Shown: one piece after another, positions 1 to 8,194 of the stretch
Numbering within the stretch: position 1 is the first letter of the stretch
Layout: each line of letters opens with the position of its first letter
DNA from: an uncultured Pseudanabaenaceae cyanobacterium
GTDB lineage: Bacteria > Cyanobacteriota > Cyanobacteriia > PCC-9006 > JAAUQQ01
NCBI GenBank assembly: GCA_938002085.1
Contig: CALLAT010000031.1
Location: 1 to 44,368, forward strand
Length of the DNA: 44,368 bases
Direction: 5' to 3'
Position numbers and translations under genes: made by a program
Notes under the pieces: model-generated
What the model was told of the DNA's origin: nothing
The model's input: only the letters and a program-made list of their open reading frames with translations
Databases searched by the model: none

Positions 1-1809
1 CTTCTCATCCTTATCCGACTGAGACGGCACCACAGAATAACCGTAGTCAATGCAAGCCATCGCCACCGGGTCATTCTTGCGGAAAGTAATGCGACGCAAG
101 AAACGCTGGGACTTGGGAGGATGCCAGCCAGAGCTAGCCCCCGTCAGCAGGCTCTTCGTGCCCGCAGGCTGAACCGTCGTGCAACGGTTGGGGCGACGGA
201 GGTTGTGGCGATCGCAATAGTCCCAAATGGTCTCATGGACCACCTTGCGCCAGCGGCTCAGGAACGCTTCCTCCTGGGCTTTAAACTCCTTACCCTGCGC
301 CGTCTCAGGACGACCTTCCTCCCACCAGTTCAGCCAAGGTGTCCCAAAGGCATGAACACAGAAGTCAAAGAAGCCCGTAAAGGAAACGCCCACAATGGGG
401 TCCAGCTCACGGGACTTGCGATAACGCTCCTCCATAAACTCATGGTTCAGCAACGCCGCCACAGAAAGCGCCCCAGCCCGGAAGGCATCATCCTGTTCCT
501 CAGGATTCTTAGGGTCCAGGCGGTTGAGGTGAACCTCCGAGAGGTTGCAGTGGAAGTTGGCACCAATGATCTCGCCGCAGGGGTTGAGGCCATAGCGCTG
601 GAAACGATGCTCCAGCTCTTCATCGCTCATCTCAGGCTTGTGCTGCTTGAGCCAGCCCTTGGCTTCCTCGGCGCCCAGCTCATTGTAGATCCCCAGGAAT
701 TCGGACTTGAGTTCTTGGGTAGTTAGGAGATCGGCACTGGCACGGGCGATCGCCTCCGGCGCGTACTGAATCGCCCCCTCGCCAGAGAAGAACTGCTTCT
801 GCACCGCCTCAAAGGTCTCTTCCTTAGTCGGTTTGCGGTGGAAAACGCGAGTGTGGTTCGCCATGCGCAAGGCATCGCGCTCAGGGTCAATGCTCCAGTT
901 GCCCTCGGCATCCTGACGCCAGAGGTTTTCCTTGGCCCCCGTAGCCACTGCGTCATTGCTATCAAACTGACGCATCCCAGCAGAGCGACGAATGTTGCCC
1001 GCCACGATGGTCACCGCAGCTTCATCGATCAGCAGGCAGCATTCGATGGAATCCAGCTGACGGCCCTTGGCCTTGTTCAAAATGCGAGCCACGCGGCTGT
1101 ACATATCCGGCAGCTTCACCGGATTAGCCATGCCACCAAAGCCCTTGAGGATTTCCCCCGCCGGGCGCACATCGCTCATGTCGATGATGATTTCCACTTC
1201 GCCATCGAAGCGCTCATCACTAGAAGCCTCCAGCACCGCCTCATAGGACTTGACCCAGCCCTGGCGGCTGTCGCCCACATTGACGAAGATCTGATTGCCC
1301 GTGACGTTAACCTCAGTCTCTTCCCGACGTTTCAGCGCAGGCGTGGCACCCAGGTCACCCTGGACCTTGAGGCTGATGGTGTTGCGTACCGCAGGCAACT
1401 GGCTGATGTACTTGGGCTCCAGCATGGCGCCGGTACCACAACCCATCATGGCCAGGTCCATCATCAGGGCGAAGGCGCGCCAATCCGTAACGTTGGTGGA
1501 GGTGCAGTTGTAGCCACCAGAGAAATTCTTTTGCTGGTCAATCCACTCCGTGCCACCAATCCAGAGCCAGCGGCCAGAAGTGAGCGCCTTGACCTCGCGC
1601 TGCATGCGAGCGATTAGGGCTTCTTCAGGGGAGGTCAGCTTGCCGAGTTTGGCAACGCCAGCGACGGTGCGATCGCACATCTCATCCCAACTCTCGCGCC
1701 CTTCCTGCTTTTGGCGGCTATAGGTGCGAAAGAAAACGGGATTCGCAGCGGGAGCGGTTTCCGGGAAACTCAAGCGAGGAGCAGCAGAGCGACGGAGTTG
1801 TTGGACCAT
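1..1809 (-). CDS. nrdJ: Adenosylcobalamin-dependent ribonucleoside-triphosphate reductase (class II), 3' end cut off
   Basis: Reduces ribonucleotides to deoxyribonucleotides using a radical generated from coenzyme B12, supplying DNA precursors without needing oxygen. The reading frame is open from the ATG at 1809 to the window edge, giving 603 residues. The N-terminus is MVQQLRRSAAPRLSFPETAP. Family motifs seen in order are GGYNCTST near residue 100, MMGCGTGAMLEPKY, AGNIRRSAGMRQFDS, NPCGEIIGANFHCNLSEV (the NPCGE motif carries an active-site Cys in this family) and TTVQPAGTKSLLTGASSG near residue 570. The order matches the monomeric Lactobacillus-type class II enzyme, usually a little over 700 residues, so roughly the last fifth is missing. 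Some cyanobacterial nrdJ genes contain inteins; the visible part has none. The next gene on its start side is on the other strand, so it has its own promoter. Confidence 0.93.
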   Translation of the reverse strand, partial: MVQQLRRSAAPRLSFPETAPAANPVFFRTYSRQKQEGRESWDEMCDRTVAGVAKLGKLTSPEEALIARMQREVKALTSGRWLWIGGTEWIDQQKNFSGGYNCTSTNVTDWRAFALMMDLAMMGCGTGAMLEPKYISQLPAVRNTISLKVQGDLGATPALKRREETEVNVTGNQIFVNVGDSRQGWVKSYEAVLEASSDERFDGEVEIIIDMSDVRPAGEILKGFGGMANPVKLPDMYSRVARILNKAKGRQLDSIECCLLIDEAAVTIVAGNIRRSAGMRQFDSNDAVATGAKENLWRQDAEGNWSIDPERDALRMANHTRVFHRKPTKEETFEAVQKQFFSGEGAIQYAPEAIARASADLLTTQELKSEFLGIYNELGAEEAKGWLKQHKPEMSDEELEHRFQRYGLNPCGEIIGANFHCNLSEVHLNRLDPKNPEEQDDAFRAGALSVAALLNHEFMEERYRKSRELDPIVGVSFTGFFDFCVHAFGTPWLNWWEEGRPETAQGKEFKAQEEAFLSRWRKVVHETIWDYCDRHNLRRPNRCTTVQPAGTKSLLTGASSGWHPPKSQRFLRRITFRKNDPVAMACIDYGYSVVPSQSDKDEK

Positions 1810-2532
1810 GGGAATTAGCGGAAGGGATAGCGAACAGTTAAACGGGTAATCGGAAGGGGATCGATCTTACGAACGTAAGACTTAAGAAATGAGAAAGCCC
1901 CAGTAGAGAAGGGAGTCCTTTCTCTACTGAAGCAGAAACAATGCTGGTCAATGCGCCGTGTCAACGCGTGACATTAATACTTATAAAACATTTATATCTG
2001 GGGGTCAAAATAAAAGCCGAACGCTACCCATAGCGTATGAACTCATATCTCGCCATCAAAGCATCTGTATCTGCAGACCGCTCGACCTCAGCCCAACAAG
2101 GGCAAGTCAGTCAGCATCAGGCGTTGACCCAGCAACTCCCATGACTCTAAATCAGCACCATGGCCTAGGTATCCATATTGCTGAGTTGTCTAGCAAAGAT
2201 CTGGTTCGAAATCACAATGAGCGCAGGCAATCCCCCATCCAGCTCAGCTGCAGATTGATTCAGCTCGCTTATAACGTTACGTTTCTCAACCAAATATAGG
2301 CGACATGAGAAGTACCTACTTCACCTCAACATTGAGAAGCATTGCAGCAAGTGATGGACGACACTGTTTCTCCCGGCACAATCGTTACCATATAAGCATT
2401 GAGCCCTAATCGTGATGAGGTCTTGATCCCAGACTTCAGTCACCTCGACCGAATCCCAATTCGCTTGGACCTAATGGGCTAAATAGAGTTACGCGTCGTA
2501 TTTCCGAGGGGAGAGCCCCAGGGAGAAAACAG
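1810..2532. other. Intergenic region upstream of nrdJ, no convincing gene
   Basis: This 723-base gap lies between the divergent nrdJ gene and a small plus-strand gene. A 113-codon frame at 1958-2299 has no recognisable domain and no ribosome binding site. Two inverted repeats lie in the likely nrdJ leader: a 10-bp stem at 1901-1910/1920-1929 with a 9-base loop, and a short palindrome at 1865-1880 (TCTTAC GAAC GTAAGA). I see no obvious cobalamin riboswitch or NrdR box. Confidence 0.4.
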
Positions 2533-2739
2533 ATGTTAGTCCTACTCACTGACCGAGAGGTTCTGTCCCCAGGTCAAGTTTGCCGCCAATGCCTGTATGC
2601 CAGCACAGAGGGTCGGCCCCGTTTCCATGAAGGAAAGGTCACTTGTGGTCGCGGTCCAGGTACACCCGTTTCCCAGAAAAAGCCCCAATGCTGCCCCATG
2701 GGCTTCCGTGTCGTGGATATGCCCAACGAAGCGGCCTAG
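2533..2739 (+). CDS. Small Cys-rich protein (CxxC), possible zinc-binding, unknown function
   Basis: A 68-residue protein starting MLVLLTDREVLSPGQVCRQC. The ATG follows GGGAG at good spacing (agggagaaaacagATG). Cysteines sit at 17 and 20 (CRQC), 38, and 53-54, just before PMGFRV; this spacing could hold one zinc ion, which is inference. The layout resembles short conserved cyanobacterial hypothetical proteins with an N-terminal CRQC and a C-terminal MGFR, but I recall no assigned function. The Tic20-like gene starts 100 bases downstream on the same strand, so co-transcription is possible. An overlapping minus-strand frame at 2542-2754 lacks the ordered Cys pattern and is treated as a shadow. 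Confidence 0.62.
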   Translation: MLVLLTDREVLSPGQVCRQCLYASTEGRPRFHEGKVTCGRGPGTPVSQKKPQCCPMGFRVVDMPNEAA

Positions 2740-2839
2740 GGCCACATACTCCAAGCCCTCACCGCGCCCGGACTTGATAGAGAGAGTTGCGCTATTCTGG
2801 TGGGATATTCACTTCCCTAACTAGAGGAGCCCGAAACGC

Positions 2840-3364
2840 ATGACCGTGCGCGGTGCCACAACGCCCCAAGAGCGAATCTTTGGAGCCCTGCCTTATCTCC
2901 TCCCCATGGTGGAGTCCCTGGTATTCGGGTCCTTCTTTTTCCAGCAGTTTCCCCAGATTAGCGGGATCTTACTCCTGCCGCTTTTGCCCGTGATGGCGAT
3001 CTACAACGCCTTTCCCCTAATGGGTCTGATCATTTTCTTCGCACTGTTTATTTTGGTAGTGCGCAACGAAAGCTTGCCCCACTTCATCCGCTTCAACACC
3101 TTGCAGGCCATCATGTTGATGATTTGCCTGTCCATTATTAAGGTGTTGCTCTTCAGCGTCATTGGTCCCCTGATCGGCTTAACCATCGCACCTGGTTTAC
3201 AGGTGGCCGTGGCACCTGCTGCTGAGTTTCTAGTAGAGATCCTCTTCAACTTTGTCTTCTTTGGTGTGATGGCCGCATCCATTTACGGCATCGTTCAGGT
3301 GATTCGAGGCCACTACCCTGACATCCCCACCCTGTCTGACATGGTCTATATGCAATTGCCTTAG
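2840..3364 (+). CDS. Tic20-family integral membrane protein
   Basis: A 174-residue protein with four or five hydrophobic segments (about residues 18-36, 40-74, 89-109 and 131-153). It begins MTVRGATTPQERIFGALPYL, and the phrases RIFGALPYLLP, LPHFIRFNTLQAIML and YPDIPTLSDMVYMQLP are typical of cyanobacterial Tic20 homologues, relatives of the Tic20 subunit of the chloroplast inner-envelope import channel. The bacterial role is not settled. GAGGAG is placed well before the ATG. An intrinsic terminator at 3461-3490 closes the unit, and a second hairpin lies at 3381-3403. Length is normal for the family. Confidence 0.88.
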   Translation: MTVRGATTPQERIFGALPYLLPMVESLVFGSFFFQQFPQISGILLLPLLPVMAIYNAFPLMGLIIFFALFILVVRNESLPHFIRFNTLQAIMLMICLSIIKVLLFSVIGPLIGLTIAPGLQVAVAPAAEFLVEILFNFVFFGVMAASIYGIVQVIRGHYPDIPTLSDMVYMQLP

Positions 3365-3380
3365 ACGAGTCAGAGGATTG

Positions 3381-3403
3381 GCTGGCCCAAATATTGGGCC
3401 AGC
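3381..3403. repeat. Perfect hairpin after the Tic20-like gene
   Basis: GCTGGCCCAA and TTGGGCCAGC form a 10-bp stem around a 3-base loop (ATA), 17 bases after the stop codon. No T-run follows, so it may stabilise the 3' end or act with the terminator 60 bases on. Confidence 0.6.
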
Positions 3404-3453
3404 AGTGACAACTGCCAAGGTTAAGCAGTTAGCCCTCAACTGAATCTATTGGG

Positions 3454-4308
3454 TTAGTCAAGCGGCTGGGAATCTCCAGCCGCTTTTTTATTGTCCAACT
3501 CCCCGCTGGGCTGCTCATCCTCTGCCAGGCCAGGATGTGCCATCACCGAATTGCTCAAGCGGCCAATCCCTTCAATCTCAATGGAGATGCGATCGCCCAC
3601 CGCCACAGGCCCCACCCCCTCCGGCGTGCCCGTCAAAATCACATCCCCCGGCTGCAACGTCATCACCCGACTGATGTAAGACACCAACACCGCAGGCCCA
3701 TAGACCATTTGGTCCACAGTAGCGCTCTGGACCGGCTCCTCCCCATCATTCATAAACGTCTGCACCCTGGCACAGGGACTCAGCTCCCGCACCATCCAAG
3801 GGCCCAAGGGACAAAAGCTATCAAAGCCCTTGGCCATGGCCCAGGGACCGGGGCTGCGCTTCTGCAAGTCCCGCGCCGTCACATCATTGGCAATGGTGTA
3901 GCCCCAAATCACCTGACCCGCCTCCGCCACCGTGCAGTTTCGAGCCTTCTGCCCCACAATTAGGGCCAGCTCTCCCTCATAGTCCACCCGGTGTGAAGAC
4001 GAGGGATATAGAATATCTGCCCCATGGGGCACCACCGCGCTGGGAGGCTTGAGAAACAACAGCGGTTCTGCGGGCACCTCCGAATCCATCTCCGCCGCAT
4101 GGGCTTGATAATTCTTACCCACCGCCACAATTTTAGAAGGCGCACAGGGCGCTAGCAGCTCATACTCTCCCGGTTCTAGCTCTTGCTCTAGGGGGATCCC
4201 CCCCAGCCAAGGCGGCGCATCCCAAAGCTGCACCGTGCGGTTCAACGACAGCACACCGTAATAAACACGACCGGACTGGGCCTGGACACGAACGTATCGA
4301 GTCGCCAT
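3454..4308 (-). CDS. Fumarylacetoacetate hydrolase (FAH) family protein
   Basis: A 284-residue enzyme of the FAH superfamily, whose members hydrolyse, isomerise or decarboxylate beta-keto or 2-oxo acids using a divalent metal. Family signatures include IVAVGKNYQAHAAEM near residue 60, FLKPPSAVVPHG, VDYEGELALIVG (acidic metal ligands), GYTIANDVTARDLQ, KGFDSFCPLGPW and VILTGTPEGVGPV. The layout fits the single-domain FAHD1/HpaG-like group. The exact substrate cannot be told; neighbours are unrelated and do not suggest a catabolic operon. The ATG at 4308 was chosen because the first residues (MATRYVRVQAQSGRVYYGVL) fit the usual N-terminal domain. The final dozen residues (NKKAAGDSQPLD) are encoded across the opposing terminator and look like a variable tail. 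Confidence 0.92.
   Translation of the reverse strand: MATRYVRVQAQSGRVYYGVLSLNRTVQLWDAPPWLGGIPLEQELEPGEYELLAPCAPSKIVAVGKNYQAHAAEMDSEVPAEPLLFLKPPSAVVPHGADILYPSSSHRVDYEGELALIVGQKARNCTVAEAGQVIWGYTIANDVTARDLQKRSPGPWAMAKGFDSFCPLGPWMVRELSPCARVQTFMNDGEEPVQSATVDQMVYGPAVLVSYISRVMTLQPGDVILTGTPEGVGPVAVGDRISIEIEGIGRLSNSVMAHPGLAEDEQPSGELDNKKAAGDSQPLD
3461..3490 (+). terminator. Rho-independent terminator of the Tic20-like gene
   Basis: AGCGGCTGG pairs with CCAGCCGCT around a 6-base loop, followed by a run of T. The element lies inside the last codons of the convergent FAH-family gene, so the same bases encode that protein's C-terminus. Confidence 0.8.
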
Positions 4309-4621
4309 GGCTTCCCTTGGAATAGTTCCTTTTGTTAGTTTGCGGAAACTGGTCTAAGATTGTAAAGCCTTGCTTCTCCTAAGAGGTGCAATTGCCGATG
4401 CTGTTACTAGATCTGTGACGTTCTAGATAACAATTCGATTTAAGTCTTAAGACCTAAGCATTGAGACCCTGTGGAACTTTAGGGCCATGGGGTGTTTTAC
4501 TGTTTGAGCTCGATTTAAATCTGATGTGATTGTCGGCGAAGAGCTGAACCGTTGAGGGATTGTTTCCCCACAGCCTCCATTTGCAACCCGCGAGAAGCCT
4601 TTAGTCCAAAGGGATGACCCG
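4309..4621. other. Divergent promoter region, FAH gene / rpsF
   Basis: This 313-base gap must hold promoters for both flanking genes. The rpsF leader has short AT-rich symmetric words near 4437-4455 (TTTAAGTCTTAAGACC). No gene or clear protein-binding RNA motif was identified. Confidence 0.4.
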
Positions 4622-4951
4622 ATGAAAGAGTTCGTTTACGAAACCATGTACATTCTTCGTCCCGACATGGGTGAAGAGGATGTGGATACCGCCATCAATA
4701 AGTACAAGACCCTGCTCACCGAAGCAGGTGCTGAGGAGCTGGATATCCAGCACCGTGGCAAGCGTCGCCTCGCTTACATGATCCTCAAGTACCGCGAAGG
4801 CATCTATGTGCAGATGAACTACAAGGCTCCCGGTGCGGCGATCGCCACCCTCGAAAAGGACATGCGCCTGAGCGAGAACGTGATTCGCTACCTGACCGTG
4901 AAGCAAACGGTTCGCGAAGAAGAGCCTGAAGAAGCTGAAGCCGCTTCCTAA
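4622..4951 (+). CDS. rpsF: 30S ribosomal protein S6
   Basis: A 109-residue protein of normal size for S6, a small-subunit protein that pairs with S18 on 16S rRNA. The start [16 protein letters not shown], the central [20 protein letters not shown] and the segment [13 protein letters not shown] are S6 hallmarks. The acidic tail [11 protein letters not shown] is common in cyanobacteria. A strong terminator follows 42 bases downstream, so the gene is the last in its unit and apparently monocistronic; ssb and rpsR, its usual partners in many other bacteria, are not adjacent. Confidence 0.97.
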   Translation: MKEFVYETMYILRPDMGEEDVDTAINKYKTLLTEAGAEELDIQHRGKRRLAYMILKYREGIYVQMNYKAPGAAIATLEKDMRLSENVIRYLTVKQTVREEEPEEAEAAS

Positions 4952-4993
4952 CTCATCTCAGGTGCTAGCCCATTGCGGCTAACGCCAAACATT

Positions 4994-5034
4994 CAAAGGG
5001 GCAACATCACATTGTGATGTTGCCCCTTTGTTGT
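4994..5034 (+). terminator. Terminator of rpsF
   Basis: A perfect 17-bp stem (4994-5010 with 5014-5030) with a 3-base loop, whose right arm runs into TTTGTTGTAT. The A-rich left flank could let it also stop minus-strand transcription. Confidence 0.82.
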
Positions 5035-5111
5035 ATATGACTCTTTTATCGGGCTGGGTTACCTTCCCACCGCTTTGGCAAGCTCCCCTGGAGAAGGCGT
5101 AAGCACGGGGG

Positions 5112-8066
5112 CTAGGCCTGGCAAGAAATCAAAGGTGCGGGGTTCATTGTTCCAGCCTGGGCCAATAGCTGAATCCGCCCTTGGCGATCGCGAGTCAACT
5201 GCTGGGCTTCTTGCAACGTCGTAAGCAAAACGGCAGTCCCCCCATCCACCATTACCAGGCTGTGAGTGACCCCAGGCAAAACCCCAGGCAAAACCCCAGG
5301 CAAAACCTCGGGTAAACCCTCAGCATCAGCAGTAACAACGCCTAAATCCCGTGCATCTTGCCAAACCTTCAGCCCTGCTAAAACCTGCTGTTCGCTAGCC
5401 GCCAAGCCCCCCCGACCCGATATCCGGAACGAACTTCCCGCTTGGACCAAATCTCCAGGACAGCTCCGGGCTACTTTCTCAGTTGAATCCACAACTTTTC
5501 TCGGCAGAGGAGCAAGGCCCTGGGCCGGGTTAACCTCTAGCTCATTGAGAAGAATGCTGCCCGCGAACTCAATCCCTAACGCCGAGGAAGCAGTGATATC
5601 ACTGGCAGCTGTCAGGTCAAGCCGAGGTTGTATTCCCAACAAAGCCAGAGTTTGGAGCTGAACATTACCGCCACGCTCGTTCAACGCATTGGCCGTGATA
5701 TCGCTATTCTCATCCTCAGGGGCAATGATGAAATCTGCATCAATCGCAATATTTCCGCCCGGTGCTGGGCCCAAAGCATTGGCATTAATGCTAGCCCCCC
5801 GTCGCAGCGTCAGCATATCCGCATTGATCTCAATATCTCCCTCGGCGCCTCCAGCACTGGCCGTGGTGACTTGAGCTTCGTCGCTCAGGGTTAACTGGTC
5901 CACATTGAGAATCACCACGCCGGCAGGTCCCTGCCCCGGCGGAGCCCCCGTGCCAATCAAGAAGTTGCTTGCACTGATCACGGCACCATCCGTGGCATTC
6001 AACGCATTGGCATTGACCTCGATGGTGCCCCCGGCTCCCGGCCCCACAATGGCGCTGGTTAATAGGCTGCTAGGACCCAATTCATTTTGGCCCACCAGAT
6101 TGACCTCGTTGGCGTTGAGCGTCACATCCCCCGCATCTCCGGCTCCCGCCGTGGCCGCTAAAACCCGAGCACCATCGCTCACATTCAAGGTGTCCACATC
6201 CAGAACAATCTGCCCACCCTGGCCCGTCGCCGTCGGATCCACCGTCGCAAATAAGCCGCTGTATTTTGGCCCCTGGGGCGTCAGCACGACTCCCTCAAGG
6301 TCCACCTGGGTTGCCTCGATCGTCAGCACACCGGCATCGCCAGGGCCCAAAGTATTGACGGCAATGCGTGCCCCCTCGCCAACGCGAATCTGCTCCGCTT
6401 GGAGGAAGATATTACCTGCATTGCCAGGGGCGTTATCCCTCTCCACGCCCGTCAAAATTCCTGTGGGATTGCCATTCGGTGAGGTGCTGTTCAGGTCAAT
6501 CTCCTGGGACCGAATCGTGATGTCAGCGCCATTGCCAGGGCCAAAAGTATTCGCCGCAATTTGCGCACCGCCGGAGACCGTGAGGCGATCGCTCTCAATC
6601 TCCATTCCACCGCCCTGACCTAGAATCGCTCCTGCAAAAATACCGCTAGGTCCAGACATAGAGCCACCGCTAAAGCTAATATCCCTAGCCTTCACCAAGA
6701 CTTGTCCCCCTTGCCCCGGACCAAAGGCAAAGGTTGTAATCGAACCACTGCCCTGGCCGACAATCTCATCAGCCGTCACAGAAATATCGCCGCTGCGGCC
6801 CGAGCCCGAAAAGCCCACCACAGAGCCCAAACTACTGGGACCAAAGGCATTGGCTCCGATTAAGCCCAACTGCTGGACCAGAACAGTCATATCTCCACTG
6901 TCCCCCGCACCATAAGTACTCGTGGAAACCTGAGCACCATCTTGCAGCAGCAACAATGGAGCCGTAATGTTCAAAGCACCGCCTTGCCCGTTAGCCCCGG
7001 CCACGACCTCTGCCACGACACTACTGGGAAAGAAAGGCTGGCCCGTATTGACATCCTGGGAAATTCCCATCAGGACCACAGCTTCGCGGCCGACTATCGT
7101 GACGGTTGCACCACTACCACTGCCCAAGGTTTCTGACAGCAGCGTTGACCCCTCACCCAACACAATATTTTGGCCATAAACATCCAGAGGGCCGCCCCCC
7201 AAACTGCTGACATCTACGGAAGCAGCATTTTGTAAAATGACATCATTGAAGCTGCTGCCCTGAGCATCCACCTGCCACCCCAAATCATCGGATTGCAAAT
7301 CCACGTTACCCTCGGGGCCAATAGCGGCGATCACCACCCGGCCTGCCCCCCCAGCCACATCCCCGGCCGTCACATTCCCCCCATCTAAAATCACCGGCCC
7401 ACCCAACAACGCCAAGGTTTGTCGGGGCTGCACCTGTAGTCCCAAGGGACGGTTAGTTTTAACAATTTCACTGTTCTCGGTCAGCCTCAAGCCATGTCCT
7501 GGCCCATTGAGCTGAATGGGACCAGGCACTCCGCCAAACTGAACCCCGACCGGCGCAGACACAGAGAGCAATGCCGTGGAGCTGGGATTAACCGCATCAA
7601 AATCACGATCAGGAAATTGCAAACGCTCACCCGTCGTCGCCACAAATGAACCACTCAGGTTCAGCCTCGCATCGGGGCCAAACAGCACACCATTGGGATT
7701 CAGGAGAAAGAAGTCAGCACTGCTGCCCAAAACCTCCAGGCTGCCATCAATCGTTGAAGGACGATCGCCCGTCACACGGCTAAAGATCCGCTCAATGGTA
7801 GAACTACTCTGGAACGAAGCAGTTGCATTGGCATCTACTGAGAACTGATCGAAACTATGAAAAAGATTGGTCCCAGCCTGACTGCCACCGCTAATGGTGG
7901 TGACATTGCCCGTTACAGCCGTACTGCTAGGCGTGGGTAGCGTCCCATCTGAAATAATTTGTGCCTCGGCAGTTTCCATACCGTTGGAGCTACAGGCGAT
8001 CGCACAGATTAGGCCAAGGCCGAGCTGAACAGCCTGGTTCTGATGCCAAAGGGCAAATAATGTCAT
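5112..8066 (-). CDS. Filamentous hemagglutinin-like exoprotein (two-partner secretion TpsA family)
   Basis: A 984-residue secreted protein. The ATG at 8066 gives a signal peptide (MTLFALWHQNQAVQLGLGLI, then a likely cut after AEA-Q); a TTG four codons upstream is less likely. The N-terminal hemagglutination-activity domain (about residues 40-160) contains the hallmark LLNPNGVLFGPDARLNL followed by GSFVATT. The long middle is built of repeating beta-helix-like strands (patterns such as GAQIAANTFGPGNGADITI) that are Gly/Asn/Ala rich. The C-terminus has the cyanobacterial signature CPGDLVQAGSSFRISGRGGL. Such proteins are exported through an outer-membrane TpsB (POTRA/FhaC-type) pore; none is encoded in the window. 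An LPGV repeat lies near the C-terminus. A surface or adhesion role is inferred. The acyltransferase gene lies 222 bases upstream on the same strand. Confidence 0.9.
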   Translation of the reverse strand: MTLFALWHQNQAVQLGLGLICAIACSSNGMETAEAQIISDGTLPTPSSTAVTGNVTTISGGSQAGTNLFHSFDQFSVDANATASFQSSSTIERIFSRVTGDRPSTIDGSLEVLGSSADFFLLNPNGVLFGPDARLNLSGSFVATTGERLQFPDRDFDAVNPSSTALLSVSAPVGVQFGGVPGPIQLNGPGHGLRLTENSEIVKTNRPLGLQVQPRQTLALLGGPVILDGGNVTAGDVAGGAGRVVIAAIGPEGNVDLQSDDLGWQVDAQGSSFNDVILQNAASVDVSSLGGGPLDVYGQNIVLGEGSTLLSETLGSGSGATVTIVGREAVVLMGISQDVNTGQPFFPSSVVAEVVAGANGQGGALNITAPLLLLQDGAQVSTSTYGAGDSGDMTVLVQQLGLIGANAFGPSSLGSVVGFSGSGRSGDISVTADEIVGQGSGSITTFAFGPGQGGQVLVKARDISFSGGSMSGPSGIFAGAILGQGGGMEIESDRLTVSGGAQIAANTFGPGNGADITIRSQEIDLNSTSPNGNPTGILTGVERDNAPGNAGNIFLQAEQIRVGEGARIAVNTLGPGDAGVLTIEATQVDLEGVVLTPQGPKYSGLFATVDPTATGQGGQIVLDVDTLNVSDGARVLAATAGAGDAGDVTLNANEVNLVGQNELGPSSLLTSAIVGPGAGGTIEVNANALNATDGAVISASNFLIGTGAPPGQGPAGVVILNVDQLTLSDEAQVTTASAGGAEGDIEINADMLTLRRGASINANALGPAPGGNIAIDADFIIAPEDENSDITANALNERGGNVQLQTLALLGIQPRLDLTAASDITASSALGIEFAGSILLNELEVNPAQGLAPLPRKVVDSTEKVARSCPGDLVQAGSSFRISGRGGLAASEQQVLAGLKVWQDARDLGVVTADAEGLPEVLPGVLPGVLPGVTHSLVMVDGGTAVLLTTLQEAQQLTRDRQGRIQLLAQAGTMNPAPLISCQA
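5271..5318. repeat. 12-bp tandem repeat inside the TpsA gene
   Basis: Three perfect copies of CCCAGGCAAAAC (5271-5306) and a degenerate fourth (5307-5318). On the minus strand they encode repeating LPGV. The unit is a multiple of three, so copy-number change keeps the frame. Confidence 0.85.
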
Positions 8067-8194
8067 GGTCTGGCTCAATACTCAATCGCTCAAAACGTTG
8101 CCAAGGCAGATAGGCTGTCGAAACATTATCGAATAGACATGGCCCTAGGATTCCCACTGGGAGACTGGGTAAACCACATCCAGCCTCAGGAAAC

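Noticed and set aside
838..1617. 259-codon plus-strand frame
   Set aside because: Lies wholly opposite the well-supported nrdJ frame; His/Ala-rich composition is that of a shadow.
1958..2299. 113-codon plus-strand frame in the nrdJ upstream gap
   Set aside because: No domain, no ribosome binding site, composition not protein-like.
4560..4621. Possible S6:S18-binding leader upstream of rpsF
   Set aside because: A CCG occurs in the leader, but I could not draw the conserved stems; an Rfam covariance search would decide.
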